Virus record (IMG/VR): IMGVR_UViG_3300020469_002318
Coordinates: 1 to 33,509 of that record
Length of the DNA stretch: 33,509 nucleotides
Reading direction: 5' to 3' (one strand)
From: a virus
Shown here: one piece after another, positions 14,709 through 24,096 of the stretch
How the letters are laid out: each line of letters opens with the position of its first letter
Position numbering within the stretch: the stretch's first letter is position 1
Program-made: the position numbers and the translations under genes
Notes under the pieces: model-generated
The model's database searches: none
Told to the model about the DNA's origin: nothing
Seen by the model: the letters and a program-made list of their open reading frames with translations, nothing else

Positions 14709-15092
14709 TTAACCGAATGATATAGACTCACCTGCACCCAGACCTTCACTTAAATCTTCAAGATCAATACCTGTCATAATATCGGTTGCTAATCCGACAT
14801 TAAGAGTGCTGGTATCGATATCTATATTATATGTTTCTGTTGTACCTGATCCTACAGTGAAAGTTACATCACCGCCTAGTGGTGAATGAAATCCATCATC
14901 ACCGAATAAAGGAGAGGTAGAGGAATGCTGTGCAGAGTTATCAGCTATAGAACGGAGTTTTAAATAAGTACTCCAGAGTTCTTTTAGCGTATCTGTCTCT
15001 TCGTCTATATTTAGTGCTTCTATGACTGCGAGTTTAACCCCATCAGCAGCAGTCTGATAGGTGTCATAGGCATGATTTTTTCCACAAGACAT
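14709..15092 (-). CDS. Unknown 127-residue phage protein, possibly structural
   Basis: The N-terminal half is helical (DTYQTAADGVKLAVIEAL, then LKELWSTYLKLRSIA) and the C-terminal half is a Gly/Thr/Ser-rich, strand-like region ending GAGESISFG. There is no membrane segment or signal peptide. The compact helix-plus-beta layout resembles small tail or fibre-associated proteins of cyanophages, but no motif proves it. Its stop touches the gmd ATG, so it is co-transcribed with the glycan operon. Confidence 0.65.
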   Translation of the reverse strand: MSCGKNHAYDTYQTAADGVKLAVIEALNIDEETDTLKELWSTYLKLRSIADNSAQHSSTSPLFGDDGFHSPLGGDVTFTVGSGTTETYNIDIDTSTLNVGLATDIMTGIDLEDLSEGLGAGESISFG

Positions 15093-15094
15093 GA

Positions 15095-15295
15095 TTAAAG
15101 ATCTTCAGAGATTACATCCATTAGGACATCGTAGTCCGCAAAATCGTTGCCTGAAAATTGAATGAGTCCTTCGTTCTCGTAGTACCTTCTAACCTTCTTG
15201 TATAGTTTAGGATGCTTCAGGTCTAGGAAAATTTCCTTGTTTGCTGCAGCACGAAGTGTACTCAAGTCTTTCTTGAACTTACTCGACAAAGACAT
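15095..15295 (-). CDS. Unknown 66-residue basic protein
   Basis: The product is soluble and charged, with a Lys/Arg-rich middle (LKHPKLYKKVRRYYENEG) and an acidic end (DFADYDVLMDVISEDL). It is the first gene after the consensus promoter at 15320-15348, with a leader of under 20 bases and no visible ribosome binding site. I do not recognise the family. Being first behind that promoter suggests early expression. Confidence 0.65.
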   Translation of the reverse strand: MSLSSKFKKDLSTLRAAANKEIFLDLKHPKLYKKVRRYYENEGLIQFSGNDFADYDVLMDVISEDL

Positions 15296-15319
15296 TGTTT
15301 TGGATATGTTAACTCAACT

Positions 15320-15348
15320 ATTATAGTCTAGTGGTTATCGTTTGTCAA
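15320..15348 (-). promoter_or_regulatory. Consensus sigma70-type promoter ahead of the glycan operon
   Basis: TTGACA (15343-15348), a 17-base spacer and TATAAT (15320-15325) on the minus strand match consensus perfectly. The -35 lies inside the 3' end of the small gene 15328-15474. No promoter of this quality is seen between here and 4620, so it may drive all genes from 15295 to 4617. Confidence 0.8.
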
Positions 15349-15474
15349 TTCTTTTTCTGTTTTGAAAATATCATATGCAAATTTGACACCTTCCTTTGAC
15401 AAAAGTATCTTCTTTGCAACAGTCATCTCTTTACTATAGAAAATAACTGGTTGGTTCTTGCAGTCTCCACTCAC
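15328..15474 (-). CDS. Small protein with GTG start (48 residues)
   Basis: This frame opens with GTG at 15474, overlapping the previous stop as GTGA, with AAGGAG eight bases upstream, which decides the start. An internal ATG at 15426 gives a 32-residue version with a poorer site. The sequence is polar and Lys-rich (TVAKKILLSKEGVKFAYDIF) and ends KELTNDNH. The promoter for the next genes is embedded in its last codons. No family is recognised. Confidence 0.5.
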   Translation of the reverse strand: MSGDCKNQPVIFYSKEMTVAKKILLSKEGVKFAYDIFKTEKELTNDNH

Positions 15475-15677
15475 TTAACTAACTCCTTCTTACCTTTAAA
15501 GGTTCCTTTCGTGCAGAAATAGAAAGTATAATTTTCTGTGGTCACATAGTAACCATCTATTGATTGTCCATCATCCGTATAACCATACGCTTTGACTTTC
15601 TCATCAATGCCATCAAGTCTGAAATTTTTATTATCTCTTATTAAATATTCGTGGTATCTGGCATCTAAGTCGATCAT
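15471..15677 (-). CDS. Unknown 68-residue protein
   Basis: The product begins MIDLDARYHEYLIRDN and has a Tyr/Phe-rich strand-like stretch (GYYVTTENYTFYFCTKG) ending KKELVK. It is linked by an ATGA overlap to the zinc-ribbon gene upstream and by GTGA to the gene downstream. There are no membrane helices. Function is unknown. Confidence 0.6.
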   Translation of the reverse strand: MIDLDARYHEYLIRDNKNFRLDGIDEKVKAYGYTDDGQSIDGYYVTTENYTFYFCTKGTFKGKKELVK

Positions 15678-15922
15678 CGTTCCTCGTAGGTAAGTTTGCG
15701 GATCCGTCTTTTACGGCGTTGTTCTTGCCATTCTAACTGATCTTTCGTTAAATGTCCAGTTTCCCTGACATTCGCTGTAGTATTTATTAATAATATTTCT
15801 GATAGGTTAACTGCCGACACAGTATCTCCATCCAGAATAGTTCGGTTTGTACACCCACAACTCTGAACTTTATTGCTACTGACCAATTCAGTATTACATC
15901 TCTTGCATTTAATTCTTAGCAT
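15674..15922 (-). CDS. Small zinc-ribbon-like protein
   Basis: The 82-residue protein starts with a metal-binding-like cluster: KCKRCNTE (CxxC at C6 and C9 roughly) and SCGCTN about 14 residues later, a four-Cys ribbon. The C-terminus is very basic (WQEQRRKRRIRKLTYEER), which suits nucleic-acid binding. Similar small ribbon proteins occur in cyanophages, but I assign no name. It sits between the oxygenase run and the small unknown genes. Confidence 0.6.
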   Translation of the reverse strand: MLRIKCKRCNTELVSSNKVQSCGCTNRTILDGDTVSAVNLSEILLINTTANVRETGHLTKDQLEWQEQRRKRRIRKLTYEER

Positions 15923-15925
15923 AAT

Positions 15926-16588
15926 TCAAATAAAAGTAACTTCAGTAAATCTTGTAGTGGTTTTAAAAAAATTGTCCGTTATTGCTTGACCGTGGAACCA
16001 CTGACCAGGAAAAACAACTCCTTGATTAAACCTATCCAATATGCATAACTCTTCAGTGAACTGCTTCTTTGTTCTCCAAGGATTGCTATGTTCTGTATCT
16101 CTCTTTTTTAAGAATGCTTTTGCTTTTGTATTGGCAGCATGGTATAGAGTAGTACCTGCTTTCATATGATGAGATGGATTCATATAGATCATAAAGTTTA
16201 ACTGTCCATCCACATGTGGATGCCAATAGTTACCAGCACCAGGATAATCTGATATTAATCTAAAAGTATTAGTAGTATTTGGAACAGCATTTGGATCTAT
16301 ATTTGCAACACCATAAGCATCAGCAAGCATTTCAATAAGAAACTTTCTATTTTGATCCCATCTATTATCAATGGCCGTCTGACCATCCATAAAGTCTATA
16401 CCATTCTTAGACCCCTTAATAGATTTATGAGTTCTGATTGCTTGAATAGAACTCAGGTATGAATACACCCTATCTGGATACTTATATACATCATCAACAA
16501 ACATGATCCTAGAATCCCTCCAAGGTTCGACATTGATCGCCCAGTTAGAATTAAATTCAAAATCAGATGCTTTAAAAAATTTAGTCAC
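15926..16588 (-). CDS. 2OG/Fe(II) oxygenase-like protein A
   Basis: The 220-residue protein has a double-stranded beta-helix pattern with H125-V-D127 in WHPHVDGQLNFMIYMN, distal H199 in VFPGQWFHG and a basic residue R213 in TTTRFTEVTFI. HxD...H is the iron triad of 2-oxoglutarate dioxygenases and the late Arg binds 2OG. The layout resembles the DUF6445-like group. It probably hydroxylates an unknown substrate. It follows another oxygenase with an ATGA overlap. Confidence 0.75.
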   Translation of the reverse strand: MTKFFKASDFEFNSNWAINVEPWRDSRIMFVDDVYKYPDRVYSYLSSIQAIRTHKSIKGSKNGIDFMDGQTAIDNRWDQNRKFLIEMLADAYGVANIDPNAVPNTTNTFRLISDYPGAGNYWHPHVDGQLNFMIYMNPSHHMKAGTTLYHAANTKAKAFLKKRDTEHSNPWRTKKQFTEELCILDRFNQGVVFPGQWFHGQAITDNFFKTTTRFTEVTFI

Positions 16589-17184
16589 TCGAACATGAAT
16601 GTGTAGTTTACTCTTCGATTATTTGATCCCTCAATCATAGAGACCTTGTTAGTTTCGTGAAAATATTTAGAGTTAAAAATTAAAAGTCTGTTGCATGCAT
16701 ATGGGATGACAGTCTTCTTGGATTTAGTATACTCTAGATATTTTCTTATCATTATTATATCATTATTATACTCTTCCCAACTCCAACTTGGTGGTGGTTG
16801 TATATCATAAAGAATTAATCCATTCTTCTCTGAATCTTGGACAGATTCATTAGGACTAACCCAAAGATTAATATTATATTTTGCTGGATCTGCATGAGGT
16901 GTAACTCCATCAGCATTATTATCGTGTACAAATGCCCAACCTCTAGAAAATTCTCCTAAAAATTGATATTTTAATTTGAGTGAGGTGACTATATCCTCCA
17001 ACAGAACAATTGGAAATGAATCTTTTGAGAAGTTTATAGAATAGTATCCCTCATAGGAATCATTCTTAACATCTGTAGTCAATGCAAAGTCTCTTAACTC
17101 ATCTATAACCTCAGGAAGAAATAAATTATCTTCTATGAAGTAACGATCATCTTTAATTATCTTTTCTACAGTACTTGAATGCAT
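16585..17184 (-). CDS. 2OG/Fe(II) oxygenase-like protein B
   Basis: In this 199-residue protein the iron-binding triad reads H97-A-D99 (TPHADPAKYNINLWV) and H176 (NSKYFHETN), with R190 or R191 for 2OG near the end (NNRRVNYTFMFE). A Pro/Trp-rich insertion (IQPPPSWSWEEY) lies between the strands. The 5' end overlaps the previous gene by 32 bases, longer than the usual ATGA; no clearly better start is visible. Its substrate is unknown. Confidence 0.72.
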   Translation of the reverse strand: MHSSTVEKIIKDDRYFIEDNLFLPEVIDELRDFALTTDVKNDSYEGYYSINFSKDSFPIVLLEDIVTSLKLKYQFLGEFSRGWAFVHDNNADGVTPHADPAKYNINLWVSPNESVQDSEKNGLILYDIQPPPSWSWEEYNNDIIMIRKYLEYTKSKKTVIPYACNRLLIFNSKYFHETNKVSMIEGSNNRRVNYTFMFE

Positions 17185-17767
17185 AAGTAAAACGATGATC
17201 AGATTTAAGAGGAGTTGCTCTATGCCAAACCCATGCAGTAAATTTTAGTATGGTATTTGGTACTGGTGGTATAGCAATAATTTTATCATCAAGATAAAAC
17301 TCAGTTGCCCCACCCTCATTTAGACCAGTATAGAGTTCGTTGCCATAAAATATAAAAGTTACAGCATCGTAACCATCTGCACAGTCTTGATGAAAATTTG
17401 CTATCTCTCTAGGAGCAAAGCAATTAATATATGCTCTATACAATTCATACTGTTCCATCTCTGGAAACCTAGAACATATATTTTCATCAAACATATCAAT
17501 TATATGCTGATCCTTATCACTTATTGCTATGTTCCTTTCGGCCTCAGGTACAATCTCTCCATTATCCAACTCACCAACTCCAATCATTTCATCCATGATG
17601 TCATAGATCATTCCTGTTGGTTTTAAATTACCAGCATCACTCTCACCCCATATGTAAGGTGAGTCTTTAGCAAACTTTACTGCATAAGAAAAATCTTGTG
17701 CTGATAAAAATTTAGGAACTGTTGCAATGGATGGTTTAAGATCCGTAATATAATTATAGTCTCTCAT
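17153..17767 (-). CDS. 2OG/Fe(II) oxygenase, prolyl-hydroxylase-like
   Basis: The 204-residue protein carries H126-Q-D128 (FHQDCADGYDAVTFIFY), distal H182 (WVWHRATPL) and R192 (HRFTYAFKY), spaced as in the prolyl 4-hydroxylase-like superfamily. The GGATEFYLDD loop before the second half also matches, where such enzymes read GGxTxF. Known members hydroxylate proteins, and some act on small molecules or sugars. It joins its upstream neighbour by ATGA. Confidence 0.83.
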   Translation of the reverse strand: MRDYNYITDLKPSIATVPKFLSAQDFSYAVKFAKDSPYIWGESDAGNLKPTGMIYDIMDEMIGVGELDNGEIVPEAERNIAISDKDQHIIDMFDENICSRFPEMEQYELYRAYINCFAPREIANFHQDCADGYDAVTFIFYGNELYTGLNEGGATEFYLDDKIIAIPPVPNTILKFTAWVWHRATPLKSDHRFTYAFKYCRKDN

Positions 17768-18333
17768 AAATCAATACTGTTAACAGCAGTTACTCTCCAT
17801 ACTATACTGTATCTATACACATATGGATGCCTTGGTCCTAGACCTCTATGCCAATAATTAGATGGAAAAATAATAACTCTGCCAGGCACATACTCATGCT
17901 CTTCTATAACATTACCATGTTGTTCATCAAGTATTTGGAACTGACCACCCCACTCTTTTTCCCATTGGCAATTTGAGAAGTACATGATAGTTGAATTACT
18001 AAGATCACCATCAAGATGAGCACTACCATCACAAAAAGAATGCTGTAAATTTATATCTATTCTCGACAAATAATATGTTGTATCAGTTACCTCTTCAATA
18101 TGTCGCAACATATTAAGAAACATAGGTGCTTTAGGTGACCAGTTTGTAACTGTATTAACACTAGTTCTTTCAAATAAATTCTCACCAAATAATCTATGAG
18201 TACCACCTCCACCATCAGGATAGCGTCTGCCATTTGCTTCATTAGTACATGAAACAGGTAGATTAACCACCATCTCATCTGTAGTTGCTACAAATGCAGG
18301 AGAAAATAAGTTGTCATATACTTTAGCAATCAT
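17764..18333 (-). CDS. 2OG/Fe(II) oxygenase-like protein C
   Basis: I start at the ATG at 18333, which forms an ATGA overlap with the previous stop; another ATG four codons upstream is possible. The 189-residue protein has H106-L-D108 (SAHLDGDLSNSTIMYFS), GGQFQI, distal H162 (FPSNYWHRGLG) and R174 (YRYSIVWRV), all in the order expected for the fold. Ligand spacing is close to P4H-type enzymes. Substrate unknown. Confidence 0.82.
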   Translation of the reverse strand: MIAKVYDNLFSPAFVATTDEMVVNLPVSCTNEANGRRYPDGGGGTHRLFGENLFERTSVNTVTNWSPKAPMFLNMLRHIEEVTDTTYYLSRIDINLQHSFCDGSAHLDGDLSNSTIMYFSNCQWEKEWGGQFQILDEQHGNVIEEHEYVPGRVIIFPSNYWHRGLGPRHPYVYRYSIVWRVTAVNSIDL

Positions 18334-18977
18334 ACTCTTACCCATAGATGTGGTGATGTAACAATGTTTTCATAACGATCATCAACTGTTTCTGAAGATG
18401 TAATGAATATATCATACACTATAGATGCTCTATAATGTGATCCAGAAAAACCTCTAACATTATGCATTACACTAGATGGAAATACAATTAGATCTCCATC
18501 TACAGGATTGAATTGAAATATCCCTAGGTGTGGTTTTAAATTTAATGGTAACATATCCATTTCATTACCACTTGTAAGATTTAAAGTTCCTCCACTACCC
18601 TCAGTCCTTAGATAATAGACTCCACTAAAATGAGATCCTTTATGGTAATGATTTGGATTGCCACCATCCTCCAATCTAGTTACATTCGGCCATGACTTCT
18701 GGAAAAAAACAGAATAGTCTGAATCATCAGTGATCTCTTTTAAATATTCTCTAACTGCCTGACCCATATGATAGTTTAACCAATAGAATTGCTTAGTAGT
18801 ATGTAACAAAAAGAACTCTGGTATGTCTTGATCACCTGTAAAATTTCCACAATCATTAATCTCTTCTACATTTTTATTATAAAATTTTTCACATACATCC
18901 ATCATGCCATCCCATTCTTTCTTGGGGCATGTAACATTAGTTTTATAAAAAGGAGTAGGAAAAAGATAATCTATCAT
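18330..18977 (-). CDS. 2OG/Fe(II) oxygenase, TIGR02466-like
   Basis: The 215-residue protein starts YLFPTPFYKTNV and has HYHKGSHFSGVYYLRT (110-125), then GDLIVFPSSVMHNV (161-174) with distal H172 and YRASIVYD with R183. This matches the TIGR02466 putative oxygenase group, in which HxH or HxN and SGVYYL replace the plain HxD; the first ligands are probably H110 and H112. The gene at 32131-32742 belongs to the same group. It heads the five-gene oxygenase run and overlaps the methyltransferase gene by ATGA. Confidence 0.82.
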   Translation of the reverse strand: MIDYLFPTPFYKTNVTCPKKEWDGMMDVCEKFYNKNVEEINDCGNFTGDQDIPEFFLLHTTKQFYWLNYHMGQAVREYLKEITDDSDYSVFFQKSWPNVTRLEDGGNPNHYHKGSHFSGVYYLRTEGSGGTLNLTSGNEMDMLPLNLKPHLGIFQFNPVDGDLIVFPSSVMHNVRGFSGSHYRASIVYDIFITSSETVDDRYENIVTSPHLWVRV

Positions 18978-19592
18978 TGCTGAACTTCAATCAACGGAGT
19001 ATATAACCAACCCTCTCTTGTATAATTACAATGAGATGGTACATTTGTACTGTCGTATTGATATACAGAAATTTTATACTCAGCAGATGGACACTCAGTA
19101 AGAAGTGTGCGTTGAAGACGATCAAAGTATTGTCCTACATTATTATTATCTCCGTTAACAGAGCAAAAGAATGAAAATTTAGAATCTTTCTTTGCCAAAT
19201 CCTTTATACATTTAATTAAAAAATACATGTTAGTACATCCATATTTCAATAACTCTTCATCAGCATCCTCAATGTAAGGATCATGGAAGAAACAATCATA
19301 CTTGTCGAGGTTGTCTATACATGGCCATGCTTGTTTAATTATTTTTGCTTTAGGATATTTCTTTGCCCACTTTAATGCTTTTTTATATACACCTTCATCT
19401 GGTTCAAGAATAGTATGAGATTTGATATCAAACTGTTGGATTTGTGTAGCGGAATAACCATACCCAAAACCAATTTCCAATACATCACCTGCTGGTTCTA
19501 GTAAATTGATACAAGTTTCCATATAATGCTTCTCCCACTCCATCATATACATGTGGGTATCAGAAGTACCATAAAGAGTATCGTCTTTAAAT

Positions 19593-19600
<8 letters not shown>
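18974..19600 (-). CDS. SAM-dependent class I methyltransferase
   Basis: The 208-residue protein has VLEIGFGYGYSATQI (about 40-54) as motif I, HTILEPDEGVYKKALKW as motif II with the acidic ribose-binding residue, and YDCFFHDPYIED as the motif IV region. The layout resembles guanidinoacetate/arginine N-methyltransferase-like enzymes, but the acceptor cannot be told. It overlaps the nuclease-like gene by 8 bases and the first oxygenase by ATGA. Confidence 0.8.
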
Positions 19601-22088
<2,488 letters not shown>

Positions 22089-22100
22089 AACACAATTTTA

Positions 22101-22114
22101 ATCCTTATAAGGAT
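22101..22114. repeat. Perfect 14-base palindrome at a ribosome binding site
   Basis: ATCCTTATAAGGAT reads the same on both strands. On the minus strand its second half, AAGGAT, is the only ribosome-binding-like sequence before the ATG at 22088 (12 bases away). It could bind a dimeric protein or fold to mask the site. Confidence 0.4.
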
Positions 22115-22116
22115 AT

Positions 22117-22353
22117 TTATTCGACTCCAGCATTCCAATCTTTGAATGATGATTGCAGTTGTCCCTTGTTTTCTTCAGCATAATCATCTGCATAACCCTT
22201 CATCTTCTTCCATTCGTTATGCAAGGCACCTAATATCCATGACTGAGAAAGACTTTTAGGTCCATGCTCAAGTAGTTCTAGGTATCTTTTGTTGGTTGTG
22301 TAGTCTTTGTATTCCTGTCTCCAGTTGGAGTCGTCGTAGGATTTATTTTTCAT
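22117..22353 (-). CDS. Unknown 78-residue phage protein
   Basis: The product is helical and charged (WRQEYKDYTTNKRYLELLEHG, SQSWILGALHNEWKKMKGYADDYAEENKG) with no membrane segment or recognised motif. It overlaps the end of the basic protein gene by 11 bases, so it is translated with it. It is probably a small virion or scaffold-associated protein, going only on context. Confidence 0.6.
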   Translation of the reverse strand: MKNKSYDDSNWRQEYKDYTTNKRYLELLEHGPKSLSQSWILGALHNEWKKMKGYADDYAEENKGQLQSSFKDWNAGVE

Positions 22354-22822
22354 AAGTAAATGTTTTTCCTTTGATTTGTGTTACACCCTCTGGTGATTTA
22401 CCTTGGGGTTTAAATTTGCCTATACCCTTTCTCTTCGTCTTACCCAATCCACCCTTTCTAGTTGCACTTAATGAAGCACTCTTTTTAGTTTGTACAATGA
22501 CTGCATCCTGATCATACTTCTTACCCAACTTCTTAATTTCTTTCTTGAACTTTCTCTTACCTTTCTTGCCAGACGAAACTACATGACTGCGTTCACTTCC
22601 TCCTTCCCATTTACCTTTCGTTTTCGTAGGACCAGGAAGACCACGACCACGAATATCTTTATCTAATTGTTTGTTTCTTGCTTTATTTTCTTTGGAAGAC
22701 TTACCAGTACGAGTTCCAGAGAGGACTGCCATGCCTCCCTTATCTGATTTACTTTTAATACGGCTTAAACTACTCTCCTGTACTTGAGAGCATTCTAGCA
22801 TGAATTGTGTAAATGTCTTCAT
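22343..22822 (-). CDS. Very basic internal-head-like protein with capsid-targeting-type leader
   Basis: The 159-residue protein starts MKTFTQFMLE followed by Cys. T4 internal protein IPIII starts MKTYQEFIAE, a ten-residue leader that targets proteins into the prohead and is cut by the gp21 protease after (I/L)xE. MLE here fits with Leu. The rest is about one third Lys plus Arg (for example KKGKRKFKKEIKKLGKKY) and should bind DNA. I read it as a protein packed in the head with the genome. No other family match is known to me. Confidence 0.65.
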   Translation of the reverse strand: MKTFTQFMLECSQVQESSLSRIKSKSDKGGMAVLSGTRTGKSSKENKARNKQLDKDIRGRGLPGPTKTKGKWEGGSERSHVVSSGKKGKRKFKKEIKKLGKKYDQDAVIVQTKKSASLSATRKGGLGKTKRKGIGKFKPQGKSPEGVTQIKGKTFTYEK

Positions 22823-22846
22823 GTCTTGTGACAGTTTCCTAATTGG

Positions 22847-22854
22847 TATTTATC
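22847..22854 (-). promoter_or_regulatory. Weak T4-late-type promoter octamer
   Basis: GATAAATA on the minus strand differs by one base from the T4 late octamer TATAAATA and lies about 25 bases ahead of the ATG at 22822. A late promoter would suit a head protein. The mismatch keeps it tentative. Confidence 0.35.
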
Positions 22855-22969
22855 CTCCGACATACTTATCGTACTCATCGGCAGCATCTATTATTGCTTT
22901 CTTCATCTCTTCTATGTCCCATTCAATCTCTTCAGAGTTTGAATCCTGAGAAGGTGTCTTTTTTGACAT
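22850..22969 (-). CDS. 39-residue protein overlapping the end of nrdB
   Basis: The frame starts at the ATG at 22969, inside the last codons of nrdB, with GGAGGAA nine bases upstream, a strong site. It is polar and acidic (SKKTPSQDSNSEE, then IEWDIEEMKKAI) and ends DKYVGG. The overlap with nrdB is 38 bases in another frame. It was short enough to be missed by length cut-offs. I know no homologue. Confidence 0.6.
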   Translation of the reverse strand: MSKKTPSQDSNSEEIEWDIEEMKKAIIDAADEYDKYVGG

Positions 22970-24083
22970 CTTGTTTGATTCCTCCAACGACATAAGACTC
23001 TACCTCCGTCTCTTGTGGTGCTACTTGTAATCCCTTAGAACTAATCCAATGGGTTGTCCAAGGTAATGGATTGTTTCTCATTGCAATATCATAGATAGGA
23101 TCTATTCCTATTGCTCTCATTCTCTTGTTAGCAATCCACTCAACATACTGTCCTAATAATTTTTCATTCAAACCTATCATACTACCATCTTTAAACAGAT
23201 ACTCTGCCCATTCTTTTTCCTGCTGTACTGCTGACTTAAATGCATTAACAAGCCATCCCTTTTCTTCCTTAGCAATTTCAATCATATCAGGATCATCACC
23301 CTTCAACCAATTGTTTAAGATTGTTTGCGTGATGACAAGATGCTGATTTTCGTCTCTGGCGATGAGAGAGATAATTTTAGCGGATCCTTCCATAAGCTTG
23401 AGTTCGCCAAACGCAAACGAGCAAGCGAACGAGACATAGAATCGTATGCCTTCAAGGATGTTGACATTAGCAACTGCTCTATAGAGATATCTTTTAAGGT
23501 CTTTTTGTGTCCACTGCGATGATGGTGATCCCTTTGAATTTTGTGACCAGAGATTGCTTGAACCCCATTCTTGAGCGTAGTTAATAAATTCATCGTATGC
23601 CTGAGTAATAGATTCTGCTCTTTTGAGAATCATCTTATCTCCTATTATAGTATCAAAAACTTCTGATGGGTCAGAATATATATTTTTGATGATATATGTA
23701 TAGGATCTACTATGAATCATCTCCATAAGTTGCCACACATTCATACATGCTTCTAGTTCTGGTAGAGAACAGTATGGTGCAAATGCTAAACCAGGTGCTC
23801 TACCTTGTATAGAATCGAGCATGACCTGATACTTTAAGTTAGAAGTAAATATATGTTTTTGTTCTGGTCTTAGTGTCTGATAGTCAGCACGATCTTTCTG
23901 TAGAGATACCTCTTCGGGTCTCCAGAAATATCCTAGTTGTTGCTGAGTTAGTTTGTCAAAGACAGGATACTTATATGAATCATATCTTTGTACTCCTAAA
24001 GGAGCACCAAAAAACATCGGTTGTTTCTTAGTGTCAACTGTAGTACTCGTATTGAATACGGTCATTCCTTTAGGTTCTGACAT
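22932..24083 (-). CDS. nrdB: Ribonucleotide reductase class Ia, small (R2) subunit
   Basis: I start at the ATG at 24083, 13 bases after nrdA, because the longer frame runs back into nrdA. The 383-residue protein has the diiron set D90 (LDSIQGR), E121 and H124 (EMIHSRSY) and the radical Tyr128, aligning with E. coli R2 D84, E115, H118 and Y122. The last residues (DTFSGFKL) are the usual acidic/aromatic tail that binds the large subunit. With NrdA it turns ribonucleotides into deoxynucleotides for phage DNA. Confidence 0.96.
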   Translation of the reverse strand: MSEPKGMTVFNTSTTVDTKKQPMFFGAPLGVQRYDSYKYPVFDKLTQQQLGYFWRPEEVSLQKDRADYQTLRPEQKHIFTSNLKYQVMLDSIQGRAPGLAFAPYCSLPELEACMNVWQLMEMIHSRSYTYIIKNIYSDPSEVFDTIIGDKMILKRAESITQAYDEFINYAQEWGSSNLWSQNSKGSPSSQWTQKDLKRYLYRAVANVNILEGIRFYVSFACSFAFGELKLMEGSAKIISLIARDENQHLVITQTILNNWLKGDDPDMIEIAKEEKGWLVNAFKSAVQQEKEWAEYLFKDGSMIGLNEKLLGQYVEWIANKRMRAIGIDPIYDIAMRNNPLPWTTHWISSKGLQVAPQETEVESYVVGGIKQDVKKDTFSGFKL

Positions 24084-24096
24084 TTTTTCGTTAGTT

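Noticed and set aside
23315-23593. A 92-codon frame in another minus-strand frame inside nrdB.
   Set aside because: It has no ribosome binding site and overlaps conserved R2 sequence; it is a shadow frame.
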